A program made the translations under genes and the position numbers. Under the pieces are notes generated by a model. That model made no database searches and had not been told where the DNA came from. It worked only from the letters and a program-made list of their open reading frames with translations. Positions 27,704-37,960 of a stretch of 64,000 bases of DNA are shown here, piece by piece. How positions within the stretch are numbered: the first letter of the stretch is position 1; every line of letters begins with the position of its first letter. Source of the stretch: Pseudorhizobium banfieldiae (GTDB lineage Bacteria; Pseudomonadota; Alphaproteobacteria; Rhizobiales; Rhizobiaceae); the NCBI RefSeq assembly GCF_000967425.1, contig NZ_FO082820.1, forward strand, positions 3,421,501 to 3,485,500. The letters are read 5' to 3'.

Positions 27704-28657
27704 TTACTCGACGATGCGGGTTGCGCGCGACAGAACGGCGTCGGAGAAGGTGACGCCCATCTTCTCGGCGGCCTTCTTGTTGATCACGAGGTCCGTACCG
27801 GCGGCAACCTTCACCGGAATGTCGCCTGGAGCCTCGCCCTTCAGGACGCGGACCACGACTTCGCCCGTCTGCTTGCCGACATCGAAGTAGTTGAAGCCGA
27901 GCGCAGCAAGTGCACCACGCGCAACGGAGTCCGTGTCACCGGCAAAGAGCGGCAGCTTTGCTTCCTCGGCCACGCCGACGGCTGCCTCGAATGCGGAAAC
28001 AATAGTGTTATCGGTCGGGATGTAGAGGACATCCGCCCGCCCCACGAGCGCGCGGGTTGCGCCCTGCACCTCGGCAGACTTCGTCGCGACGGACTCGATC
28101 ACCTCGAGGCCTGCCTTGGCAGCTTCTTCCTTGAGAGCCGCAAGGGTCGAGACGGAGTTGGCTTCCGCGGTGTTGTACACGAAGCCCACCGACTTCGCAT
28201 CCGGGGTGATCTCCTTGATCAGGGCGATATGGTCAGCCACGGGCGACATGTCGGAGATGCCGGTCACATTGCCGCCGGGCTTGTCCATGTCCTTGACCAG
28301 TTGCGCGCCGAGCGGGTCGGAGACAGCCGTGAAGACGATGGCGATGTCGCGGGTTGCCGAAACCACGGCCTGCGCGGAAGGCGTCGAGATCGGCACGATG
28401 ACGGTTGGCTCCTCGCCGACGAACTGGCGGGCGATCTGCGCCGCCGTGCCGGGGTTACCTTGGGCCGACTCGTAGAGGAAGGTCAGGTTCTCGCCTTCCT
28501 TGTAGCCGGCCTCGGAGAGTGCCTCCTTGATGCCGTCACGGGCGGCATCAAGGGCGGGATGCTCGACGATTGCGGTCACCGCAACAGTAACATCCTGAGC
28601 CTTGGCAGGCATGGCGAGAGCCGTCGCGGCGGCGAGGGCGAGAATGAGATTGCGCAT
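27704..28657 (-). CDS. ABC transporter substrate-binding protein (ABC_sub_bind family)
   Basis: A 317-residue periplasmic binding protein. From the ATG at 28657, with GGAGGAG upstream, the signal peptide MRNLILALAAATALAMPAKA is cleaved before QDVTVAVTAIVEHPALDAARDG. The fold is two-lobed, as seen from GFVYNTAEANSVSTLAALKEEAAKAGLEVIE and VLYIPTDNTIVSAFEA. The family includes aromatic amino-acid binders in Gram-positives and many orphans. The ligand here is unknown; linkage to tenA points to a pyrimidine. It is the first gene of the operon. Confidence 0.92.
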   Translation of the reverse strand: MRNLILALAAATALAMPAKAQDVTVAVTAIVEHPALDAARDGIKEALSEAGYKEGENLTFLYESAQGNPGTAAQIARQFVGEEPTVIVPISTPSAQAVVSATRDIAIVFTAVSDPLGAQLVKDMDKPGGNVTGISDMSPVADHIALIKEITPDAKSVGFVYNTAEANSVSTLAALKEEAAKAGLEVIESVATKSAEVQGATRALVGRADVLYIPTDNTIVSAFEAAVGVAEEAKLPLFAGDTDSVARGALAALGFNYFDVGKQTGEVVVRVLKGEAPGDIPVKVAAGTDLVINKKAAEKMGVTFSDAVLSRATRIVE

Positions 28658-28747
28658 GTTCTCCTCCAGAGATCGCTTCTTTCCGTCACGTCTCTTATGG
28701 AGCCAAAGAACCGAAATCAACCGGATGGTGATAACGAGAGCTGCGGA

Positions 28748-29986
28748 TCAGTCATCCTCGCCGTGACCGGCGATCATCATGGCCTCGAAAGCGAGGCGCT
28801 CGGTCTTGCGCATGCGCTCCGATTCCGACTTCAACTGTCCGCAGGCAGCAAGGATGTCGCGCCCGCGCGGCGTGCGGATCGGCGAAGCATAGCCCGCCTG
28901 GTTGATGAAGTCGGCGAACTTCTCGATCGTCGCCCAGTCGGAGCACTGGTAGTTGGTGCCTGGCCAGGGGTTGAACGGGATCAGGTTGATCTTTGCCGGA
29001 ACGCCCTTGAGCAGCTTCACCAGTTCCTTGGCGTCCTCCAGGCTGTCGTTGACGTCCTTCAGCATCACATATTCGAAGGTAATGCGGCGGGCATTCGACA
29101 GGCCAGGATAGGCGCGGCAGGCTTCGATCAGTTCCTTCAGCGGATACTTCTTGTTGATCGGCACCAGCATGTCGCGCAGCTCGTCGCGCACCGCATGCAG
29201 GGAGATCGCCAGCATGACGCCGATCTCCTCGCCGGTGCGGTAGATTTCCGGAACCACGCCGGAGGTCGAGAGGGTGATGCGTCGCTTGGAGAGCGACAGC
29301 CCGTCACCATCCGAGGCGATCAGCAGAGCCGTCTTCACCGCCTCGAAATTATAGAGTGGCTCCCCCATCCCCATCATCACGATATTGGTGATCTTGCGAT
29401 CGCTCGACGGGATCATCGCCCCCTGCGGCACATCGCGATCCGGAAAATCGCCGAGACGATCACGCGCCAGCAGCAGCTGTGCCAGGATCTCTTCCGCCGT
29501 CAGGTTGCGCACCAGGCGCTGCGTGCCGGTATGGCAGAAGGAACAGGTGAGAGAACAGCCCACCTGGCTGGAGATGCAGAGCGTGCCGCGGCCTTCCTCC
29601 GGGATGTAGACAGTCTCCACCTCGACAGGGCGACCGGCACCACGCGGCGGAAAGCGCAGCAGCCATTTGCGCGTGCCGTCATTGGAGACCTGCTCCTCGA
29701 CGACCTCCGGACGAGCGATGGTGAAGTGCTCCTTCAGCATCTGCCGCATGTCTTTCGCGACATTGGTCATCGCGTCGAAGTCTGAAACGCCGCGGATATA
29801 GAGCCAGTGCCAGAGTTGGCTGACGCGCATGCGCACCTGCTTCTCCGGAACACCCTTCTCCTTGAGGGCGTCCGCCATCTGCTCGCGCGTGAGCCCGATG
29901 AGCGAGGGCTTCGTGCCCGCAAGTTCGGGGCGAACGACAAGCGGCGCTTTCACCGCGGGGTCGAGAACGGCTTCGGAGACTGACAT
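28748..29986 (-). CDS. rlmN: Dual-specificity 23S rRNA/tRNA adenine-C2 methyltransferase
   Basis: RlmN is a radical-SAM enzyme that methylates C2 of A2503 in 23S rRNA and A37 in some tRNAs. The start [15 protein letters not shown] at 29986 gives 412 residues. The cluster motif CSLTCSFC follows [19 protein letters not shown] and STSGVVPEI are other signatures, and the second catalytic cysteine is expected in the C-terminal [12 protein letters not shown]. Upstream codons in frame lack family sequence. It is a single-gene unit. Confidence 0.97.
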   Translation of the reverse strand: MSVSEAVLDPAVKAPLVVRPELAGTKPSLIGLTREQMADALKEKGVPEKQVRMRVSQLWHWLYIRGVSDFDAMTNVAKDMRQMLKEHFTIARPEVVEEQVSNDGTRKWLLRFPPRGAGRPVEVETVYIPEEGRGTLCISSQVGCSLTCSFCHTGTQRLVRNLTAEEILAQLLLARDRLGDFPDRDVPQGAMIPSSDRKITNIVMMGMGEPLYNFEAVKTALLIASDGDGLSLSKRRITLSTSGVVPEIYRTGEEIGVMLAISLHAVRDELRDMLVPINKKYPLKELIEACRAYPGLSNARRITFEYVMLKDVNDSLEDAKELVKLLKGVPAKINLIPFNPWPGTNYQCSDWATIEKFADFINQAGYASPIRTPRGRDILAACGQLKSESERMRKTERLAFEAMMIAGHGEDD

Positions 29987-30140
29987 TGACGGGTCCTGTT
30001 CAAACGCATGCGCCCGCCGCGGCGGAGTTGTCATCGGGCATGTTGTGCTTGAGATTGCCGCGCGGCATCTGTGGCCTACGGGTATATTTGCGGCGGCACA
30101 TAGCATCAAATCGTGGCCGCGTCACCATTCTTCAAGACGC

Positions 30141-30172
30141 AGTAAAGGCCGGTCCTGCAACCGGCCTTTACT
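30141..30172 (-). terminator. Stem-loop downstream of the IalB-like gene
   Basis: A perfect 12-bp stem (30141-30152 with 30161-30172, eight-base loop), 24 bp beyond the stop codon. The stem ends are A/T-rich, but no clean T-run follows on the minus strand, so it is either a terminator of moderate quality or a message-stabilising hairpin. Confidence 0.6.
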
Positions 30173-30195
30173 GGAATACTGTCGTGGCACCCGAT

Positions 30196-30699
30196 TTACT
30201 TGCAGGATTCGATCTGCTTCAGCGCCGCCGAGATGCCGGAGAGCGAATAGGAATAGGACGTGCTGGTGCCACGGCCGGAGGTCGCCTTGACGGTCATGTT
30301 CGAACCACCCTTCATGGCCGCGACCAGGGCGGGCTCCTCTGCCGCATTCTCGACCCAAGCTGCCTTGTCCTTGGTGAACATCACGAAGGTCTTGCCGTCG
30401 ATGGTGACGTTGACCTTGGAATTCGACTGCAGCGGATAGCCCATCATCGCCTGCGGCTCGTAGGAGATGTTCTGGCCCGGGCGCTGCGAGACGATGAAGA
30501 AGATGTCGCCATGATCGACATTGGCGGGTTCCTTGGCCGTCGGCACGGAGAGTACGTAGCAGACCGTGCCGCCGGAGGCCTTGTATGAATAAGCGCCCCA
30601 TGCCTTGAACTGCTGGATGCGGGTGGGGGATTGGGCAGATGCGATGCCGGCGGCGGCCAGCATCAAGGTCACTGCAGTTGCTACGGTTTTAACAGACAT
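30196..30699 (-). CDS. Invasion-associated locus B (IalB)-family periplasmic protein
   Basis: A 167-residue exported protein with a signal peptide (MSVKTVATAVTLMLAAAGIASA) and an IalB-type beta-rich domain: FKAWGAYSY, CYVLSVPTAKEP, DIFFIVSQRPGQNISYEPQAMMGYPL, KDKAAWVENAAEEPALVAAMKGGSNMTVKATSGRGT. A Cys pair (GTVCYV and the C-terminal ESCK) may form a disulfide. The family is widespread in rhizobia and named after a Bartonella factor; no invasion role is implied. GGAG precedes the ATG at 30699. Confidence 0.88.
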   Translation of the reverse strand: MSVKTVATAVTLMLAAAGIASAQSPTRIQQFKAWGAYSYKASGGTVCYVLSVPTAKEPANVDHGDIFFIVSQRPGQNISYEPQAMMGYPLQSNSKVNVTIDGKTFVMFTKDKAAWVENAAEEPALVAAMKGGSNMTVKATSGRGTSTSYSYSLSGISAALKQIESCK

Positions 30700-30942
30700 G
30701 GTCTCCTGCCGCTTCTCTACTGGGGGCCGATAAGGCAAGCCTGGTCAGGCATCATCACGATTCGGTTTAATTTGACTTAATTGCGGTTACCAAACCGTCA
30801 ACAGCGTCCGATGAAGTGCAGACTACCTGTTCGTGGATGAACGGGAGCTTTACGACGACCGCGCCATTCGCCACTGACCGGGAGAATTGGGCAAGAATTT
30901 GGCTGGGCGGGCGCTTAGTCAGCTTGCTCAGCCTCGTTGAAG

Positions 30943-31335
30943 CTAGGCTGGATTTGTGCTGGCGTCCGGGTCCTGCGCCAGAGCCTTGTCAGCGGCATCA
31001 TAGTGACGGTCGGCAATATGGCCCTGGATCATCCTAAGTGCAGCGGCGATTACAGCCATGTCGTCCGTGAACCCTACCACGGCAAAGACGTCCGGCAGGA
31101 AGTCCAGGGGAAGGATGAAATAGGCCAGCGCCGCGAACAGTATCCCCCGAACGCGGGTCGGCGTCCTCGGATCCATGGCGCAGTAATAGGCGGCAACCAG
31201 ATCGCGGCTGAACGGGATGCTTGCTGCTACACGCTTCAGCTTCGGCCAGAACTTTGCCCGCACCTGCTTCTCGCGCCGATCCTGCGTTTCCTCGTCACCC
31301 GGCAGGAGAATTTCACCAATCTTCACGTCGTCCAT
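30943..31335 (-). CDS. DUF1232 (YkvA-like) protein
   Basis: A 130-residue protein with the short DUF1232 core AALAYFILPLDFLPDVFAVVGFTDDMAVIAAALRMI, a hydrophobic hairpin with an acidic turn. Upstream is a charged region (GDEETQDRREKQVRAKFWPKL). The function of the family is unknown; members are small membrane-associated proteins. The ATG at 31335 is preferred, but 31368 would add eleven residues and cannot be excluded. It lies 55 bp after the pterin dehydratase gene. Confidence 0.85.
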   Translation of the reverse strand: MDDVKIGEILLPGDEETQDRREKQVRAKFWPKLKRVAASIPFSRDLVAAYYCAMDPRTPTRVRGILFAALAYFILPLDFLPDVFAVVGFTDDMAVIAAALRMIQGHIADRHYDAADKALAQDPDASTNPA

Positions 31336-31390
31336 AAACTCTAACCCGTGCGAAACCTGCTCCCTCATGTGGGGCGTGGTCCGATGGACG

Positions 31391-31693
31391 TCAATCGCCG
31401 CGGCCTGCAGCCCGGTTCATCGCTCGCGCAAGCTTGACGTCCTTTTCCGTTACCCCGCCGGCATCGTGGGTAGTCAGAGTCACGTCGACCCGGGAATAGA
31501 CGTTGAACCATTCCGGATGATGGTTCATCCGCTCCGCAACCAGTGCACATTCTGCCATGAAGCCGAACGCCTGGCTGAAGTTCCGGAACCGGAAGCTTCG
31601 CGAGATAGCGGCGCCGTCTTCACGTAGCGTCCAGCCGGGAAGTCCACTGAGTTCCCGTTCGATGACTTCGGAAGAAAGCTTGTCCAGAGACAT
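31391..31693 (-). CDS. Pterin-4a-carbinolamine dehydratase
   Basis: A 100-residue dehydratase that regenerates tetrahydrobiopterin-type cofactors after aromatic hydroxylation. The active-site pattern is complete: [33 protein letters not shown]. No phenylalanine hydroxylase gene is nearby; the protein may also serve folate or molybdopterin chemistry, as suggested for other bacteria. It lies 18 bp after thpR on the minus strand. Confidence 0.93.
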   Translation of the reverse strand: MSLDKLSSEVIERELSGLPGWTLREDGAAISRSFRFRNFSQAFGFMAECALVAERMNHHPEWFNVYSRVDVTLTTHDAGGVTEKDVKLARAMNRAAGRGD

Positions 31694-31711
31694 CGGACAG
31701 ACGCTCCCGGC

Positions 31712-32299
31712 TCAGACAAAGCTCTTGATCGGCTCCACCGAGGACCGGTTCGTGCCGCTTCCGAAGTCGCGGAGGTCGAAAGCCTCTTCGGTCACGTAAG
31801 GTCCGCCGCCGATCGAGTCCTTGGACGACATCAGAACGAACCTGGACACCTTGAACGGCAGCGTATGGAAGTCGCCCCGCCCGGAGAGATAGGTGACGAC
31901 GTCGTCGAGCCTGCAGGCCTTCAGTCGTGCCAGCGTCACGTGCGGCATGAACTTGCGCGGATCCGGTGGGAGACCGATACGCTGGCAGATCCGCTCGATC
32001 TCCGACTGGAGCGCCGCCATTTCCTGGGAGGGCGAAACGCCGGCCCAGATGGAATGGGGCTTCTTCGAACCGAAGGAGCCGATGCCGTTCAGGCTGATCT
32101 GGAATTCGGGCCGGTCGATGCGGTCCAGCCGGTCGACGATCTCGTCGGCCGTGCGTCCATCCACGTCGCCGATGAAGCGCAGGGTGACGTGATAGTTTTC
32201 GACGTCGATCCAGCGTGCGCCAGGCAAGCCGCCGCGAAGGAGCGACAGGCTCATGGCGATGTTGCGCGGGACTTCGAGGGCGGTGAAAAGTCTCGGCAT
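31712..32299 (-). CDS. thpR: RNA 2',3'-cyclic phosphodiesterase (2'-5' RNA ligase family)
   Basis: A 195-residue 2H phosphoesterase. The two catalytic H-x-T-x motifs are HVTLRFIGDVDG (about residue 42) and HVTLARLKA (about residue 125). MPRLFTALEVP is the typical start at 32299. ThpR opens 2',3'-cyclic phosphates on RNA ends and can reverse 2'-5' ligation in vitro; the physiological target is unknown. The longer upstream frame runs into the esterase gene and is rejected. Confidence 0.93.
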   Translation of the reverse strand: MPRLFTALEVPRNIAMSLSLLRGGLPGARWIDVENYHVTLRFIGDVDGRTADEIVDRLDRIDRPEFQISLNGIGSFGSKKPHSIWAGVSPSQEMAALQSEIERICQRIGLPPDPRKFMPHVTLARLKACRLDDVVTYLSGRGDFHTLPFKVSRFVLMSSKDSIGGGPYVTEEAFDLRDFGSGTNRSSVEPIKSFV

Positions 32300-32366
32300 T
32301 GCGAACCTCCTCGAATCTCTTGCGTCTGTTAACAGCGAATCACGGGTGCCGGTTCCTTGCAAGTTG

Positions 32367-33008
32367 TTATTTCCCCGCCGTGCGGATGTCCCCCAGAAAG
32401 GCTTCAACGGCAGGCAAGGAGCGCTCCACCATGATCCCGACGCCTTTCGCATTCGGATGCATGCCGTCCTCCAACTGCGTCCCCGCAACCGCGACGACAC
32501 CGTCGAGGAAGAAGGGATAGAGCGGCACATCGTGTTTTTCCGCCAGGCGCGGGTAGATCTCGTTGTAGCGCTCAGAATACGCGCTGCCCATGTTCGGCGG
32601 CGCCATCATTCCGGCGAGCAGCACCGGAATGTTCCGCTCCTTCAGGCGGGATATGATGGCGTCCAGATTCTTTTCGGTCTCGTCCGGGGAAATCCCCCGC
32701 AGCGCGTCGTTGGCGCCAAGCTCCAGGATGACGCCATCGGTGCCATCCGGTACGGACCAGTCGACGCGAGAAAGGCCACCCGATGTCGTGTCTCCGGAAA
32801 CGCCGGCATTGGTAACGACGACATCATGCCCTTTGGCTTGCAGGGCGGTCTCGAGTTGCGCCGTATAGGACTCGCTCGGCGCAAGCTGGTAGCCCGCCAT
32901 CAGGCTGTCGCCGAAACCGACCAGCTGTATGGGCTGCTGCGCAGCCACCGGCCAGACAGCCATGAATGACATGACGAGGAAGTGAAAGAGGATTGCTTTA
33001 AATCTCAA
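32367..33008 (-). CDS. tesA: SGNH/GDSL arylesterase (TesA-like)
   Basis: A secreted esterase or thioesterase I of about 213 residues. The TTG at 33008 is chosen because AGGAA precedes it and it yields a proper signal peptide (MRFKAILFHFLVMSFMAVWPVAA). SGNH blocks are VGFGDSLMAGYQL (Ser), the Gly in NAGVSGDT, LGANDALRG (Asn) and EDGMHPNAKGV (Asp/His). It is divergent from ybbA-ybbP, as tesA is in E. coli. Confidence 0.9.
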   Translation of the reverse strand: MRFKAILFHFLVMSFMAVWPVAAQQPIQLVGFGDSLMAGYQLAPSESYTAQLETALQAKGHDVVVTNAGVSGDTTSGGLSRVDWSVPDGTDGVILELGANDALRGISPDETEKNLDAIISRLKERNIPVLLAGMMAPPNMGSAYSERYNEIYPRLAEKHDVPLYPFFLDGVVAVAGTQLEDGMHPNAKGVGIMVERSLPAVEAFLGDIRTAGK

Positions 33009-33081
33009 GGCCCGGTTCCTAAATTCGCGCTGCCGTGGCGCGGCTTCGGTTTTGCTGAAAGTCAATATAGGAAGCTTTGTT

Positions 33082-33788
<707 letters not shown>

Positions 33789-33792
<4 letters not shown>

Positions 33793-36332
33793 CCCGGTTT
33801 GGTCAAAGGCTGGGGACCGCATGGAGGCTGGCTCTTCGCGAAATGCGCGGAGGGCTTTCGGGCTTCTATATCTTCCTTGCCTGCATCGCCCTCGGCACCG
33901 GCGCAATCGCCGCAGTCAACTCGGTCTCGCGAGCCATCACTGGGGCCATAGCAACGCAGGGACAGGACATCCTCGCCGGCGATATCCGCTTCGAACTCGA
34001 CAATCGCGAGGCGGCACCCGAGGAACTTGCCTTCCTGCAAAGCCTTGGCGAACTTTCGGTTTCAACCGGCCTGCGCTCCATGGCGCGTGTCCCCGACGGC
34101 TCCGATCAGGGGTTGGTGGAAGTGAAGGCCGTCGACGGCGCTTATCCCCTCTACGGCGAGTTCGAGGCCGAGCCCAACCTTCCGCTCGCTGAACTGCTGC
34201 AGCAGGATGGCGAGGTATTCGGTGCAGTGGCCGCGCCGCTCCTGCTCGACCGGCTCGGAATTCGCGTGGGAGACGAACTTCTGCTCGGCAATGCCCGCTT
34301 GCGCCTCGCTGCGACGGTTGCCAGCGAGCCTGATGCCATTTCCGACGGTTTCGGCTTCGCACCGCGCCTGCTGATAAGCCGCGAGGCATTGATGGCATCC
34401 GGCCTCGTCCAGACCGGCAGCCTGGTCGAACACGCCTACAAGATCCGCCTTGACCAACCAGCCGTGCGCAGCACCCTTCCCGCACGCGCCGCTGCGGAAT
34501 TCCCCAATGCCGGATGGTCCATCCGTACTGCCGATCGCGCGGCACCTTCGCTCACGGAGAATGTCGAGCGTTTCTCGCAGTTTCTGACGCTCGTCGGGCT
34601 GACTGCACTGATCGTTGGCGGTGTCGGTGTCGCCAACGCCGTGCGCGCCTTTCTCGACGCGAAGCGGACCACAATCGCCACATTCAAATGCCTCGGCGCG
34701 CCCGCAGCCATCATCGCAGCCGTTTACCTCATCCAGATCCTGATGCTGGCTGCAATCGGCATTGCGATCGGCCTTGTGATTGGTGCCGTTGCACCGTTCA
34801 TTGCGATGCGGTTCCTGGAAGGCGTGCTCCCCGTCCCGGAGGAGGTCGTCTTCTATCCCGGTGCGCTCGCGATGGCGGCTCTCTTCGGGCTCCTCATCAC
34901 CTTCGCCTTCTCGGTGCTTCCCCTGGGGCACGCCCGCGAGGTGCCCGCGACCGCACTCTTCCGTGAACAGAGCTTCGACCAGGCAAGGTTTCCATCCTGG
35001 CCATACGTGCTCGCCGCAGCAGCCGCGCTGGCGGCTCTCGCTTCCCTGGCGATTGCGACCGCCGAGGAGCGCTTCATCGCCAGTGTCTTCCTTGCCGCTG
35101 TAGCTGGCGCATTCATCCTGCTTCGGCTCGTCGCACTGCTGATTTCAGCCCTTGCCCGCCGCAGTCCGCGCGTCAACTCACCGGCTCTTCGACTGGCGAT
35201 CGGCAATATTCACCGCCCGGGCGCGCTCACGTCATCCGTCGTGCTGTCCCTCGGCCTCGGGCTTGCGCTGCTCGTCACCCTCGCTTTGATCGACGGCAAT
35301 CTGCGCCGGCAGTTGACCGGCAGAATGGCCGAGCAGGCGCCGAACTTCTTCTTCGTCGACATCCAGAGCGCCGAACGCGAGGGATTCCTCGACATCCTCC
35401 ACAAGCACGCGCCGGAGGGAAAGATCAACCAGGTGCCGATGCTGCGCGGCCGCATCATCGCCTTCAACGACCAGGACGTCGCCCAGATGAACGTTCCGCC
35501 TGGAGGCAGATGGGTCCTCAGGGGCGATCGCGGGATCACCTATGAAGAGACCCTTCCCACCAATTCCACGCTGACCGAAGGCACCTGGTGGCCAAGGGAC
35601 CATGACGGAGAACCGCTGGTCTCCTTCTCGGCGGAGGAAGCCGGGGAACTTGGCCTTGCGATCGGCGATACCGTCACCGTCAACGTCCTTGGCCGCAACA
35701 TTACCGCGCGCATCGCCAACTTCCGCCAGGTGGAATGGGAATCGCTATCGATCAACTTCGTGATGGTCTTCTCCCCCAACACCTTCCGTGGCGCACCGCA
35801 TGCGTGGCTGGCGACGCTCACGGACCCCGATGCCACGGCCACCGAAGAGGCCGCCATCCTGCGGGATGTGACGGGCGCTTATCCGACGATCACCAGTGTC
35901 CGGGTGAAGGACGCAATCGACATTGTCGACCAGCTCGTCGGCCAGTTGGCGACAGCCATCCGGGCCGCAGCTGCCGTCGCCCTCGTCGCGTCTGTCCTGG
36001 TTCTCGCAGGCGCCCTTGCCGCGGGGAACCGCGCCCGCACCCATGACGCTGTCATCCTGAAGACGCTCGGCGGAACCCGTGCCCTGCTGATCCGGGCCTT
36101 CAGCTACGAGTACATGATCCTCGGAGCGGCGACGGCTGTTTTCGCACTCGTCGCCGGCGGCACGGCTTCCTGGCTCGTTGTCAGCCGCATCATGAACTTG
36201 CCGTCGATCTTTCTTCCGGATGTGGCCCTGGTGACGCTCCTCGGGGCCCTCGTCCTCACGGTGGGGATCGGCCTGATCGGGACCTGGAGAGTCCTGGGGC
36301 AGAAGGCGGGTCCGGTGTTGCGGGAACTTTAG
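33789..36332 (+). CDS. ybbP: FtsX-family ABC permease (YbbP-like)
   Basis: An 847-residue integral protein with two FtsX-like halves. There is an N-terminal segment (GLSGFYIFLACIALGTGAIAAVNSV), a periplasmic region, three membrane segments around VGLTALIVGGVGVANAVRAFLDAKRTTIATFKCLGAP, more near AIGIAIGLVIGAVAPF and FGLLITFAFSVLPLG, a second periplasmic region and a C-terminal FtsX domain (AGNRARTHDAVILKTLGGTRALLIRAF). It acts with ybbA; the cargo is not known. Confidence 0.9.
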
Positions 36333-36469
36333 TCGCCGGCTTCCGTAGCATGGCCTGATCACATCCGCGTCAGCGGAGGCATTTCGACGCCTTCGGTGCG
36401 GTCGATTCGGCGTATTTCGCCGCCTAACCACTTGTAGAACAGGCGATCTGCCATCATATTCGGAGCAGG

Positions 36470-36540
36470 CATGCTGAGCTCCGCAGCGGCGCCTGGGATT
36501 GTTGGTCCCGACACCGTGACTAAACACGGAGCTTGAATGA
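36470..36540 (+). ncRNA. Putative ybhL-type leader RNA upstream of the BI-1 gene
   Basis: A ybhL leader motif is known upstream of ybhL (Bax-inhibitor-1) genes in Rhizobiales. Here, directly upstream of such a gene, AGCTCCG (36477-36483) can pair with CGGAGCT (36527-36533), enclosing an inner GGGA/TCCC hairpin. An alternative stem CCGTG/CACGG (36514-36518 with 36525-36529) shares bases with the outer stem, so the two exclude each other. The identity is inferred from position and structure; I cannot align it to the family model. Confidence 0.55.
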
Positions 36541-36547
36541 GGAAACT

Positions 36548-37294
36548 ATGGCTGACTCCAAAAACTACCAGAACCGTATGGCGCAGGGCCACGCGCAAGC
36601 GGGGGCGATGATCGACGAAGGTCTTCGCGCCTACATGCTCAAGGTCTACAACCTGATGGCGCTGGGCCTGGCGATCACCGGCGTTGCGGCTTTCTTGACA
36701 TGGCAGATGGCGGTTGCCGATGGCCAGCTGACCGGCTTCGGGCAGATGCTCTACGCCAGCCCGCTGAAGTGGGTGATCATGCTGGCTCCGCTCGGCATGG
36801 TATTCTTCCTGAGCTTCCGCATCAATTCGATGAGCGTCGCTGCAGCCCAGACGACCTTCTGGATCTATGCGGCAATGATGGGTCTCTCGCTGTCCTCGAT
36901 CTTCCTGGTCTTTACCGGTGAGAGCATCGTCCAGACGTTCTTCGTGACCGCAGCCTCCTTCGGTGCGCTATCGCTCTACGGCTATACGACCAAGAAGGAC
37001 CTGTCAGGCTTCGGCACCTTCCTGATCATGGGCCTGTTCGGCCTGATCATCGCCTCGATCGTCAACATCTTCCTGCAGTCTTCGGCAATGGGCTTCGCCA
37101 TTTCCGTGATCGGCGTTCTCGTCTTCGCCGGCCTGACGGCCTACGACACGCAGAAGATCAAGGAAATGTACTGGGACGGCGACGAAGCCGTGGTGGCTGG
37201 CCGCAAGGCTATCATGGGTGCCCTCACCCTCTACCTCGACTTCATCAACCTGTTCATGTTCCTCCTGCAGTTCCTCGGCAATCGCAACGAGTAA
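36548..37294 (+). CDS. Bax inhibitor-1 / YccA-YbhL family membrane protein
   Basis: A 248-residue protein with seven hydrophobic segments and the BI-1 signature (AYMLKVYNLMALGLAITGVAAF at the start, GLTAYDTQKIKEMYWDGDE near the end, with the aspartates of the proposed pH/calcium sensor). It may be a cation leak channel; no proven role in rhizobia. GAGGA precedes the ATG at 36548. It is monocistronic with a clear terminator, and the leader suggests regulation. Confidence 0.93.
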   Translation: MADSKNYQNRMAQGHAQAGAMIDEGLRAYMLKVYNLMALGLAITGVAAFLTWQMAVADGQLTGFGQMLYASPLKWVIMLAPLGMVFFLSFRINSMSVAAAQTTFWIYAAMMGLSLSSIFLVFTGESIVQTFFVTAASFGALSLYGYTTKKDLSGFGTFLIMGLFGLIIASIVNIFLQSSAMGFAISVIGVLVFAGLTAYDTQKIKEMYWDGDEAVVAGRKAIMGALTLYLDFINLFMFLLQFLGNRNE

Positions 37295-37315
37295 CAGCAT
37301 CGGAAACGGCAGACG

Positions 37316-37345
37316 AAAAGGCGGCCTCCGGGCCGCCTTTTTTTG
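37316..37345 (+). terminator. Rho-independent terminator of the BI-1 gene
   Basis: A perfect 8-bp stem AGGCGGCC/GGCCGCCT (37319-37326 with 37331-37338), four-base loop, preceded by an A-run and followed by seven or more T. Confidence 0.95.
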
Positions 37346-37402
37346 TTGCCCGGCGTGCGCTGCGGCAATAGGTTCGCTCAGGTTCCTCCTCGGCATCACC
37401 CC

Positions 37403-37960
37403 ATGACCTTCACACTGCGCGACGCTTCACCTTCCGATCTCCCGGCAATCACGGCCATATATGAAGACTGCGTCCTGAACGGGACAGCGAGCTACGAGCT
37501 CGACCCACCCGACACTGTTGAAATGGAAGCCCGCTTCGCCGCAATCTGCGGCAAGGGCTACCCTTATATTGCCGCCGAAGATCCGGAGGGTAATCTCCTC
37601 GGCTATGCCTATGCATCCGCCTTCCGGACCCGACCTGCCTATCGCTGGCTCGTCGAGGACTCCATCTACCTTGCCCCCGAAGCCCGCGGCCGCGGGATCG
37701 GCAAGGCACTGCTATCCGAACTGCTGACGCGCTGCACGAGCATGGGTTTCCGGCAGATGGTGGCGGTGATCGGCGGCGCGAGCCCCGCATCCATTGCCGT
37801 CCACGAAACCCTCGGCTTCAGGACCACCGGCAGGCTGGAGGCAACCGGCTTCAAGCATGGCCGGTGGCTCGACACGGTACTCATGCAAAGATCGCTCGGA
37901 GATGGCGCCACGACGGATCCGGACGCCCTTGCCTATCCCGGCACGCTCTACCCAGGCTAG
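37403..37960 (+). CDS. Phosphinothricin acetyltransferase-like N-acetyltransferase
   Basis: A 185-residue GNAT enzyme of the PAT/MnaT branch (COG1247 type). RDASPSDLPAITAIYEDCVLNGTASYELDPP is the family N-terminus, the acetyl-CoA loop is APEARGRGIGKALLSELL, and GGASPASIAVHETLGF and GFKHGRWLDTVLMQRSL complete it. Family members acetylate methionine analogues such as phosphinothricin or methionine sulfone; the natural substrate is unknown. Its TAG stop overlaps the convergent DUF2794 stop in a CTAG. Confidence 0.88.
   Translation: MTFTLRDASPSDLPAITAIYEDCVLNGTASYELDPPDTVEMEARFAAICGKGYPYIAAEDPEGNLLGYAYASAFRTRPAYRWLVEDSIYLAPEARGRGIGKALLSELLTRCTSMGFRQMVAVIGGASPASIAVHETLGFRTTGRLEATGFKHGRWLDTVLMQRSLGDGATTDPDALAYPGTLYPG

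Noticed and set aside
28658..28747. Possible TPP riboswitch upstream of the tenA-linked importer
   Set aside because: The conserved THI-box core was looked for on the minus strand and is absent; the gap is only 90 bp.
26750..29785. 1011-residue plus-strand open frame
   Set aside because: Antisense to the ABC importer genes and rlmN, all of which have clear families; composition is typical of a shadow frame.
36359..36472. 37-residue minus-strand open frame with a GGAG upstream
   Set aside because: Its apparent ribosome site is part of the predicted leader stem of the BI-1 gene; no family recognised. It could still be a real small protein.
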